A stretch of 15,143 bases of DNA from Chlorobiaceae bacterium (GTDB taxonomy: Bacteria > Bacteroidota > Chlorobiia > Chlorobiales > Chlorobiaceae). Position numbers and translations under genes: made by a program. The notes under the pieces were generated by a model. It saw only the letters and a program-made list of their open reading frames with translations, made no database searches and was not told the origin of the DNA. Positions within the stretch are counted from its first letter, which is position 1. Each line of letters opens with the position of its first letter. Below are positions 8,219 through 14,774 of this stretch, piece after piece. The stretch is from the NCBI GenBank assembly GCA_013336025.1, contig JAAXUM010000009.1, forward strand, positions 1 through 15,143, given 5' to 3'.

Positions 8219-8968
8219 TCATGTGAGACCGGCAAGAGCGAGAAAATTGTTCAGTATCACGAGACCGGTTCGGGTATACTCCTCTCTGATCAGATCGAAC
8301 TGTTCGAGGATCGCATGCCGATCCATGGTTTTAAGGTCGCTGTCCAAAGCAGCCCACACCCCAAGCATTTCAGGAGTCAATTCGACGTGGCACTGAACCC
8401 CATATGCGGCAGGGCCCGCTTTCACAACCTGATTCGTGCAATGCCGGCCGCTCCCGAGCAGTTGCATTGAACCGGTGAGTTCAACAGTTTCACCGTGAAG
8501 TTGAAATACCCTGAATGGCGACTCGATATCCTTGAATATCGGATCGGTTTTTCCTGCCGGAGTCAGTTCAACGGTGAACGGGTTTCCTTCAGGGTCAAGA
8601 AACCCGATTTCCTTGACGGGAGAGCGGAGTACCTTGCCTCCGGCAGCCTTGACGATGGCTTGAAGCCCAAGACAGATTCCGAGCGTGGGAGTGCCGGATT
8701 TCAGAGCTCTTGAGATTTTACCGATCAGAAGCCGCATGGCGGGGGTTTCATCGTTCGCGCTTTGCGGGCCTCCTAAAATGAGCATCGCTTTATAGTCGAG
8801 GGGATCGGGAAGTTTCCCGTCACGCGAAAGATCGGCGATGGTGACCTCGATACCGTGCTCATGCAGCAGCTCATGAAGAAGACCGGGCCCTTCATGGGTA
8901 ATGTTTTTGATGATCAAGAGTTTATTCGGCATGGCATGACAGACAGGTGAATGGTCAAGGGAGTTCAT
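8219..8968 (-). CDS. Class I glutamine amidotransferase-like protein (GMP synthase-like GATase domain)
   Basis: 249-residue stand-alone GATase-1 domain protein. The triad is visible: Cys99 in GICLGLQ, His194 and Glu196 in QCHVELTPEM. ILGGPQS forms the early glycine turn and HGETVEL precedes the second half. Family members release ammonia from glutamine for a partner synthase, or act as gamma-glutamyl hydrolases or peptidases. The partner is unknown here, as no synthase domain is fused or adjacent. The first 12 residues (MNSLDHSPVCHA) look unlike the family, and ATG 8932 (MPNKLLIIKN) is a likely alternative start; neither has a clear Shine-Dalgarno sequence. The stop lies 7 nt before the photolyase ATG, suggesting one transcript. 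The functional link to DNA repair, if any, is not evident. Confidence 0.88.
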   Translation of the reverse strand: MNSLDHSPVCHAMPNKLLIIKNITHEGPGLLHELLHEHGIEVTIADLSRDGKLPDPLDYKAMLILGGPQSANDETPAMRLLIGKISRALKSGTPTLGICLGLQAIVKAAGGKVLRSPVKEIGFLDPEGNPFTVELTPAGKTDPIFKDIESPFRVFQLHGETVELTGSMQLLGSGRHCTNQVVKAGPAAYGVQCHVELTPEMLGVWAALDSDLKTMDRHAILEQFDLIREEYTRTGLVILNNFLALAGLT

Positions 8969-9146
8969 AAAACCATGTTACTATTTCTTCTTGCATTTAA
9001 AAAGCCGTGGGCAGGAGGCTGGTTGTTGAAGAGATGCTGGTCAACAGGGAAGCGCGTTCATTCTGTACGAAATCCGCTCTTATGTACCTTTTTTTTTGAA
9101 AGTTCATATTTTACGATGAGTTGTAAGCGCCGGGGATACCGGAATT

Positions 9147-9175
9147 CTGACAACGTTATCCATTCCTTGTATCCT
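9147..9175 (+). promoter_or_regulatory. Candidate promoter of the flavoprotein gene
   Basis: CTGACA (9147-9152) and TATCCT (9170-9175) are separated by 17 nt and lie about 55 nt before the ATG at 9230. This is a reasonable but not perfect sigma-70-like match. The rest of the 261-base gap from 8969 shows nothing else I can name. Confidence 0.35.
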
Positions 9176-9229
9176 GAAGTGGCGAAAAAGATAATTGTCG
9201 TTGTAATCGAGAAAAACGGAGTACGAAAA

Positions 9230-9865
9230 ATGAAGGTTATCGCAATCAACGGAAGTCCTCATAAAGAGGGGAATACCTGGCATGCGCTGAAAATAGTCGG
9301 CACGGAGTTAGAGCGTAATGGTATCGATTTTGAGATTCTGCATATCGGCAATAAGGCAGTCAGGGGGTGTATGGCTTGCGGAGCATGTTTCAAAAACAGG
9401 GATGAAAAATGCACCATTCATACAGACTGTCTTAATGAATGGATTCAGCAACTCAAGACAGCGGACGGCATTATTCTTGGATCGCCTGTTTATTATGCGG
9501 GTATTGCAGGAACCATGAAATGTTTTCTCGACAGGGCTTTCTATGTCGCGGGAAGCAATGGCGGGTTGTTTCGTCAGAAAGTAGGGGCGGCGGTTGTGGC
9601 TGTTCGTCGAACGGGGGGATCTTCGACATTCGACAGTCTGAATCATTACCTGAACTACTCGGAAACGATTCTTGCGACCTCCAATTACTGGAACATCAGT
9701 CACGGAAGAGTGCCCGGCGAGGTGCTTCAGGATGCCGAAGGGGTGCAGATTATGGAGGTACTTGGACGAAATATGGCGTGGCTGCTCCATATGCGCGAGC
9801 AGACAAAAGCCATACTCACAAGACCGGAACCTGTTCGCAAAATTATGACCAACTTTATCCGTTAG
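9230..9865 (+). CDS. NAD(P)H-dependent FMN reductase / iron-sulfur flavoprotein (Isf-like)
   Basis: 211-residue flavodoxin-fold protein. The start at ATG 9230 is set by GGAG 8 nt upstream; the frame is open further upstream to 8951 but that part is not protein-like. MKVIAINGSPHKEGNT is the FMN-phosphate loop, and LGSPVYYAGIAGTMKCFLDR is the second flavin-binding segment. Cysteines 47, 50, 53 and 61 form C-x2-C-x2-C-x7-C (RGCMACGACF...C), which fits the compact 4Fe-4S motif of archaeal Isf proteins (C-x2-C-x2-C-x4-7-C). It is therefore probably an electron-transfer flavoprotein with an iron-sulfur cluster, taking electrons from ferredoxin or NAD(P)H; in methanogens such proteins help detoxify O2 and H2O2. 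The cluster is a prediction. The gene stands alone, with the divergent amidotransferase/photolyase pair on its left. Confidence 0.88.
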   Translation: MKVIAINGSPHKEGNTWHALKIVGTELERNGIDFEILHIGNKAVRGCMACGACFKNRDEKCTIHTDCLNEWIQQLKTADGIILGSPVYYAGIAGTMKCFLDRAFYVAGSNGGLFRQKVGAAVVAVRRTGGSSTFDSLNHYLNYSETILATSNYWNISHGRVPGEVLQDAEGVQIMEVLGRNMAWLLHMREQTKAILTRPEPVRKIMTNFIR

Positions 9866-10177
9866 GTCCCCGGCTGGCTGCGAGCGTTGGTGCTTGAGGG
9901 TAAAACAGGATGCCCGGACGGGCGGGGGCACCGGATACGTCAACCAGAGGTATGAAGATTTTGTTGACTCGTCTGTCGTAGAGGAAAATTCTCGCAAACA
10001 GTTCACCAGTGCACTGCAAGACTGTGTTGAAACGGGAAACGTTCAAATACCCCATGTACGGTGACAAAATCTATGTGAGCCTTTCAGGGTTCAGTTCCGG
10101 GGAATATGCAGGCAGATAACAACCTGTGGTGGTGTCGATATTTTTCCGGAGCTGTTTTCTGACCGGTTTGGAGGGTA
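9866..10177. other. Intergenic region between the flavoprotein gene and cqsS
   Basis: 312 bases between two gene ends. It contains the possible gene remnant at 9894-10119 and a GC-rich inverted segment near 9910-9930 (TGCCC...GGGCA) without a T-tract. No convincing terminator for either flanking gene was found. Confidence 0.5.
9894..10119 (+). pseudogene. Possible small-gene remnant with a frameshift
   Basis: Two overlapping plus-strand frames look like one protein. The first, open from about 9894 (TTG, no ribosome binding site), includes YVNQRYEDFVDSSVVEENSR and ends in a stop at 10062. The second starts at ATG 10054 (MYGDKIYVSLSGFSSGEYAG) and ends at 10119. Removing one base from the CCCC run at 10050-10053 would join them smoothly as VQIP-MYGDKIYV. 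The composition looks protein-like, but I recognise no family and the 5' end is unclear. A minus-strand frame also covers 9855-10067, so chance cannot be excluded. A sequencing error is another explanation. Confidence 0.25.
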
Positions 10178-12730
10178 TCAGGATGACGACGTTGTTTCGG
10201 GATTGATAAGGATTTGCAGTTCATGTTTTGTTTCAGCATAGACTGTTTTGAGTATTTCCAGCCATGTACTGTTGTCAGGCCACTCTCCTTTGCGGGAATA
10301 TTCGTTGATATATCTGCAAAGCACAAACATTTTATGGGCTCCGATACATCCCGATGATCCCTTGAGGGTGTGTATGGTGAAATCGAACTGTTTCAGCTCC
10401 TTTGCTGCAACGCTTTCCTCGAGCTTTCCGATCAGTTTGTCTGTATCAGTTGAAAAACTCTCAACAAGACTTTCAAGCAGTTCCTCGCCTCCGATTTCTA
10501 TAAGGCTGTTAATGATTGCGGCGTCAAGAATATTTTCACTGTTGAGGGTATTCCAGAATGTGACACGGCTTGTAACGGGCCGCTCTTTTTTGTTTGCCGG
10601 AATCGTCTTTTTCTCGTCTGATTCGTTGTTCAGTACAAGCGTGATGGCCGAAATAAGTGCATCTGTGAATACAGGTTTGCAGAGATGATGGTTCATGCCT
10701 GCGTTTTTTATGTTCTCTTTGTTTTGCTCATCGTCATTTCCTGTAAGGGCAATAATGGGTATGGTCTTGAAGGAGCGGAAACGGTTGAAACGTGTTCCTT
10801 CCCGAATGACCCGTGTCGCTTCGATACCGCCCATGACAGGCATTTCCAGATCCATCAGCACCAGATCGAAATCTTCTTTTTCAAGAAGATCGATTGCCTC
10901 TTTTCCATGTATTGCGTGATCCACATTGCAGCCGAAGTGGTCAAGCATTATGCTCATGAATTTCACACTTGTCTCGTTGTCGTCCACGAGGAGAATGCGT
11001 TTTCCTGAAATGAGCTCCTCCCCGCCATGCCGGATTGATTGAACTCCTGAAAAAAAATACTTTTCAATAATTTTTCTGATATCAGTTTTTTTGACCGGTT
11101 TTGTAATGACTTCATTAATGCCGCATTTTCCGGCCTGTTCCAGAGCTTTTTCTCTGGGCAGGGATGTCAGACCGATGACAGGCACATCGAGATAGTGAAT
11201 GGCAAGTGCCGGAGCGATTCCCTCGGCAGATCGGATAAATCTGACGGCTGAAACATCATTGAGTGCGTGCGTTTCGAACTCCATGAAAATAAGGTCATAC
11301 CGTTTTTCCGAAAGCATTTCTATTGCACGCGTGCTGTTTTCAGCTATCTCGTACTGGCAGTTTGTCTCCGAAAGAAATTTTGACAAAAGAAGGCGATTGC
11401 CGGGCTGGTCGTCGGTGATAAGAACTCTTTTTTCCTGCAGAATTCTTTTTTTAATTTCTTTGACCTTTTTGGAGTCATATTTCGGCAGAGTGATAATGAA
11501 CTCTGTCCATTCGCCTTCCTTCGAATTACAGACGATTGTTCCTCCAAAAGCATCGATAACCCTTCTGCAGAATGATAATCCAAGGCCGTTGCCCCCTTTT
11601 TTATCGGAGGTATAGAAGCTGTCGAAAACCAGTTCTCTTTTATTTGCCGGTATGCCGGGACCTGTATCCCTGAACTTGATGGTGTTTTCTGTGAGCGTTG
11701 AGTCGGTGGTTATGGTAATGCAGAAGTTCTTTTTGTTTTTGTAGTAAAGCGAGTTTTTCAGGAGGTTGAAAAGGACATAATGAAACAGATCGCGATCACC
11801 CAGAAAATTGAAATTCTGAATTTTATTGATGCTCACCAACATTTTTTCCTCGGCATCATTGAAGGGGAAATTGCTGACAGCTTCCTCAACCGCGTCGGCA
11901 ACGCTGATACGGATAAACATTCCGGTTGATACTTCGCCACCCCGCATGCTGGTAAGTATCGAGTCGATGATTTTGTTGGCTCTGTTCAGCGTATTCGAAC
12001 TTTCCTCGATAACCTGATGAATGTTCATCAGGCATGAATAGCTCACAGAATAGCTTTCCGACTCTGTATTGATGTCGGTTTTTTTTGGCAGCGTAGCTTG
12101 AACCGAGCCTATTGCGTTAGTAATTGCGTTCAGAGGGTTTCTCATTTCATGAGCAATACTGCCGCTAAGGCTTTTCAGAAGCGAGATTTTTGTCTGATTA
12201 GCCAGTTGCCGGTTATGGTTTGCAATAATGCTTCCGAAGAATGAAAACAGAAAAATAGGAATATACTCAAGCTGGAAATGGGCAAACGATACCTCTCCGT
12301 CAAGAAACATAACCGTTGCATAAGCGGTCATGAAACCAAGAATGGTCATAATGCTGACAACCATCCAGTTCGACAGAATCAGAATCAGCATGAATATCCC
12401 TGTCAACAGGGACATTGTCCATATGATTGAACACTCATTTTTCAACAGCATAAAGCTGAAAAAGTAGGGGACATCAATAAAAAAGGTGAAATAAAAATAG
12501 AGAGGAAAAAACTTTTTCACCGAAACAGGAATCTGCCGATGCAGTATACAGGGAATGCTTATGACCGCGCAGAACATGCGCAACGCCAGATTCTCATATG
12601 GCTGAGGAAAAAGGTAAGTCCAGATAATGTAATAAACGGGATACCCGAGAGTGGTGAAGATCCCTATAATGCCAAGGTTCGGCTCGGCATGTTCAATAAT
12701 TCCTTTGGATAGAGACTTCAGTTTCTGCAT
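10178..12730 (-). CDS. cqsS: CqsS-like quorum-sensing hybrid sensor kinase with fused HPt
   Basis: 850-residue membrane receptor kinase for an alpha-hydroxyketone signal. Residues 1-175 hold about six membrane helices and match V. cholerae CqsS without gaps in my memory: HAEPNLGIIG, LGYPVYYIIWTYLFPQPYEN, IIWTMS and YIPIFLF. HisKA follows with phosphorylated H194 in SIAHEMRNPLNA (the same number as in V. cholerae), then the ATPase domain (FNLLKNS, FRDTGPGI, GGNGLGLSFCRR; about 310-415). Receiver 1 (about 434-560) keeps D440/D441, T522 and K544 but has Glu484 in place of the phospho-Asp. Receiver 2 (about 577-700) is intact: D583/D584, D627, T663, K685. An HPt domain (about 735-840) has H787 in IHTLKGSSG. 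Vibrio CqsS has no HPt and uses separate LuxU. The ATG has no clear Shine-Dalgarno sequence, but the alignment supports it. It is divergent from cqsA. Confidence 0.93.
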   Translation of the reverse strand: MQKLKSLSKGIIEHAEPNLGIIGIFTTLGYPVYYIIWTYLFPQPYENLALRMFCAVISIPCILHRQIPVSVKKFFPLYFYFTFFIDVPYFFSFMLLKNECSIIWTMSLLTGIFMLILILSNWMVVSIMTILGFMTAYATVMFLDGEVSFAHFQLEYIPIFLFSFFGSIIANHNRQLANQTKISLLKSLSGSIAHEMRNPLNAITNAIGSVQATLPKKTDINTESESYSVSYSCLMNIHQVIEESSNTLNRANKIIDSILTSMRGGEVSTGMFIRISVADAVEEAVSNFPFNDAEEKMLVSINKIQNFNFLGDRDLFHYVLFNLLKNSLYYKNKKNFCITITTDSTLTENTIKFRDTGPGIPANKRELVFDSFYTSDKKGGNGLGLSFCRRVIDAFGGTIVCNSKEGEWTEFIITLPKYDSKKVKEIKKRILQEKRVLITDDQPGNRLLLSKFLSETNCQYEIAENSTRAIEMLSEKRYDLIFMEFETHALNDVSAVRFIRSAEGIAPALAIHYLDVPVIGLTSLPREKALEQAGKCGINEVITKPVKKTDIRKIIEKYFFSGVQSIRHGGEELISGKRILLVDDNETSVKFMSIMLDHFGCNVDHAIHGKEAIDLLEKEDFDLVLMDLEMPVMGGIEATRVIREGTRFNRFRSFKTIPIIALTGNDDEQNKENIKNAGMNHHLCKPVFTDALISAITLVLNNESDEKKTIPANKKERPVTSRVTFWNTLNSENILDAAIINSLIEIGGEELLESLVESFSTDTDKLIGKLEESVAAKELKQFDFTIHTLKGSSGCIGAHKMFVLCRYINEYSRKGEWPDNSTWLEILKTVYAETKHELQILINPETTSSS

Positions 12731-12848
12731 TGAAAACTATACATCGTAAAAGAGGCTCTTATAAACTTGTCAGTATCTCCACGCACTTGTTCTTCTCCAG
12801 GCTCTTTTCGCTCTGGTGGGGCTTGATATCCTTCCTCCTGTCTATTGT

Positions 12849-13051
12849 CGAATATTCGAAACTTACAGAAACTTATGGCGATCTCCTTGTGCACCAGAGA
12901 GATCTGTCACAGAAAGCTGCGGATGAGCTTGTTAATGAATATGCTCCGGCATCTGCTGGCGTATGGGTTTTGACGGCATGATTGACATCGTATCCGTTGT
13001 ACCCTGTTAAAGGTGCGAAAACCAAACAGACGCCACCCAAGTTTCGAATAT
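12849..13051. repeat. 13-bp inverted repeat in the cqsS-cqsA intergenic region
   Basis: ATATTCGAAACTT at 12852-12864 recurs as its exact reverse complement AAGTTTCGAATAT at 13039-13051, enclosing 174 bases. The left copy also lies in a perfect 12-bp palindrome, TCGAATATTCGA (12849-12860). The arms sit about 120 nt from the cqsS start and about 80 nt from the cqsA start. A pair of operator sites for a shared regulator is the simplest reading; an invertible segment is a less likely alternative. Confidence 0.5.
12982..13010 (+). promoter_or_regulatory. Candidate promoter for cqsA
   Basis: A perfect TTGACA (12982-12987) is followed after 17 nt by TGTTAA (13005-13010), a poor -10. A transcript from here would carry a leader of about 115 nt that includes the right arm of the inverted repeat. 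A second AT-rich possibility, TAAAAT at 13055-13060, has no -35. Confidence 0.3.
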
Positions 13052-13133
13052 ATTTAAAATAACCAGTATGCAATCGATCGTTTTTTATCAACAATCTGAA
13101 AAAAAGGGTTTAGAAACCCATAGGAGATGCGTG

Positions 13134-14369
13134 ATGAGCCGTTCTTTAACAAGCAGCGGAGTCGATAAAGGACATAGTCGTTCTTTATTGCATGTTCCCG
13201 ATTTTCTCGAAAAGCGTCTGCATGCTTTTGATGAAGCCGTTAAGTTCAGCAGGACAGGAAAGCCCGTTGTTGTAGGCAGTATGCCCGGTGAAGGATCAAT
13301 TATTCTTCAAAGCAATGACTATCTGAATGTTTCCAGGCACCCTGATATTTCACGTGCTCAGATTGCCCGGCTTCAAAATACGGAGAAGGAACTGGTTATG
13401 TCGGCAGTATTTCTTCATGAAGGGAGCGACAAGGAGTTATTTGAAAACTCCATGGCTGATTTTACGGGTTTTGAAAGTTCCATATTATGCCAGTCCGGAT
13501 GGTCTGCAAATATCGGCCTCATGCAGGCAATTGCCGACAAGAATACGCCGGTTTATATCGATTTTTTCACACATATGTCTCTCTGGGAGGGTATCAAATC
13601 TTCCGGAGCACCTTTTTATTCCTTTATGCACAACGATGTCGAACATCTTGAACGGCTTGTGAAGCAGCATGGTAAAGGTATTATTCTTGTGGACTCGCTC
13701 TATAGTACAACAGGAGACTTCGCTCCTCTCGTGGATATTATAGATATTGCGACCCGTTACGATTGCGTTTCAGTGGTTGATGAGTCTCATTCGCTTGGTA
13801 CTCATGGCGATCATGGTTCAGGTCTTGTTGCTTCGCTCGGGCTTACCGGGAGAGTTCATTTCATTACGGCAAGTCTTGCAAAAGCATTTGCCGGTCGGGC
13901 CGGTATTATTTTTTGTTCAAAGCGATTTTCTCAGTATTTCCCCTTTACCGCATATCCGGCCATTTTCAGCTCAACGTTACTTCCGCATGAAATCGCCGGG
14001 TTTGCAGCCACACTGAAAGTCATTATCGATGGCGATGAGCGTCGTAAACAATTGCATGCGCATGCGGAATATCTTCGTGAAGGTCTACGCGGTCTCGGTT
14101 ATTCGATTGCCAGCGAGTCGCAGATAATCGGGTTAGAGCCGGGAGAAGAGTCCAATATGGAGATTCTTCGCGATGCCCTTGAAGATAGGAATGTGTATGG
14201 ATCTGTCTTCTGTGCGCCGGCAACTCCCAAAAACCGTTCCCTCATGCGCTTTTCACTGCACAGCAGTCTTGAAAAGGATGATTTAGAGCGTGTTCTCGCT
14301 GTTTGCGAATCAATACGGGACGATGTGGGAATGTGGAACTGGAAGTCGACGAGGCGGAAAAAAGGATAG
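13134..14369 (+). CDS. cqsA: CqsA-like alpha-hydroxyketone autoinducer synthase
   Basis: 411-residue PLP-dependent acyltransferase of the alpha-oxoamine synthase family. In Vibrio, CqsA condenses an acyl-CoA with S-adenosylmethionine to give the precursor of CAI-1. ATG 13134 has AGGAG 7 nt upstream; an upstream in-frame ATG (13068) lacks one. It is recognisable as CqsA rather than KBL or BioF by long shared stretches: [87 protein letters not shown] and [11 protein letters not shown]216 and H219 lie in [11 protein letters not shown], and the PLP lysine is K250 in TASLAKAF. It is about 20 residues longer than V. cholerae CqsA (389 as I recall), mostly at the N-terminus, with a basic tail (RRKKG). 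The divergent cqsS supports the assignment. The acyl chain length cannot be read from sequence. Confidence 0.95.
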   Translation: MSRSLTSSGVDKGHSRSLLHVPDFLEKRLHAFDEAVKFSRTGKPVVVGSMPGEGSIILQSNDYLNVSRHPDISRAQIARLQNTEKELVMSAVFLHEGSDKELFENSMADFTGFESSILCQSGWSANIGLMQAIADKNTPVYIDFFTHMSLWEGIKSSGAPFYSFMHNDVEHLERLVKQHGKGIILVDSLYSTTGDFAPLVDIIDIATRYDCVSVVDESHSLGTHGDHGSGLVASLGLTGRVHFITASLAKAFAGRAGIIFCSKRFSQYFPFTAYPAIFSSTLLPHEIAGFAATLKVIIDGDERRKQLHAHAEYLREGLRGLGYSIASESQIIGLEPGEESNMEILRDALEDRNVYGSVFCAPATPKNRSLMRFSLHSSLEKDDLERVLAVCESIRDDVGMWNWKSTRRKKG

Positions 14370-14774
14370 GCGCGGGATTGTTGTTTTGTTCAATTGCATG
14401 TAAGTTTTGATACAATTTCGGTTGCAAGCATTGCTTTAGCTTGCGCATTAGTTATGCTGCCCCTATTCTTCAATTCCCCCGCAAACCCCCAGTGATTACC
14501 CGGCCACCAAAGTATCAATCACACAGCACCTTCAGAAAATCAGGCAACTCCCGGAACGCCCGTTGATGAGGCAACATCCTCTGCCGATCAATCATAAACC
14601 GCATCCAAAACCCCGAATGAAGAAATAAGTATATAGCAATACAATTCTGTAAAGCATTACTTCATAATATAATGACCTTTAGGCGCACCGTTGGTATTCA
14701 GGAAGGCATTTTGCCGGAAACGTAGCGGTGGATGAAGCCGATCACGCCTATCATGCATGGTTAGGAATTCCCGT
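14370..14774. other. Intergenic region after cqsA with little recognisable content
   Basis: 405 bases. There is a short stem (GCAAGC 14424-14429 with GCTTGC 14439-14444, 9-nt loop) without a T-tract, so not a convincing cqsA terminator. A short minus-strand remnant at 14515-14661 is listed separately. Between 14665 and 14774 several short frames are open on both strands, but none is recognisable. No repeat or insertion-sequence end was seen. Confidence 0.5.
14515..14661 (-). pseudogene. Possible C-terminal gene remnant, unrecognised
   Basis: A minus-strand frame stays open from 14661 to a TGA at 14515-14517. From ATG 14604 it reads 29 residues, MRFMIDRQRMLPHQRAF then a tail ending FLKVLCD. 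Its charged and aromatic mix looks like a genuine protein C-terminus, but there is no ribosome binding site and the frame is closed by a TGA just upstream. I recognise no family. It may be the end of a decayed gene, or chance. Confidence 0.2.

Larger units (their letters stand above)
12731..13133. promoter_or_regulatory. Divergent cqsS-cqsA control region
   Basis: 403 bases from which both quorum-sensing genes are read outward. It contains a 13-bp inverted repeat pair (12852-12864 and 13039-13051, listed separately) and a candidate cqsA promoter (12982-13010). TATAGT on the minus strand just before cqsS may be its -10. An 83-codon plus-strand frame starts at TTG 12730, has one hydrophobic stretch and no ribosome binding site; it is not called. 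No Qrr-like small RNA with its own terminator was recognisable. Confidence 0.5.

Noticed and set aside
8126..8470. 114-codon plus-strand frame across the amidotransferase/photolyase junction
   Set aside because: Shadow of two conserved minus-strand genes.
9308..10006. 232-codon minus-strand frame opposite the flavoprotein gene
   Set aside because: It lies antisense to a well-supported gene and its translation has no family features.
12730..12981. 83-codon plus-strand frame between cqsS and cqsA with a hydrophobic stretch
   Set aside because: It would begin at a TTG overlapping the cqsS start codon, has no ribosome binding site, crosses the inverted-repeat arm, and matches nothing I know. 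Conservation in related genomes would change this.
14424..14444. GCAAGC/GCTTGC stem after cqsA as a terminator
   Set aside because: Six pairs with a 9-nt loop and no T-tract after it.
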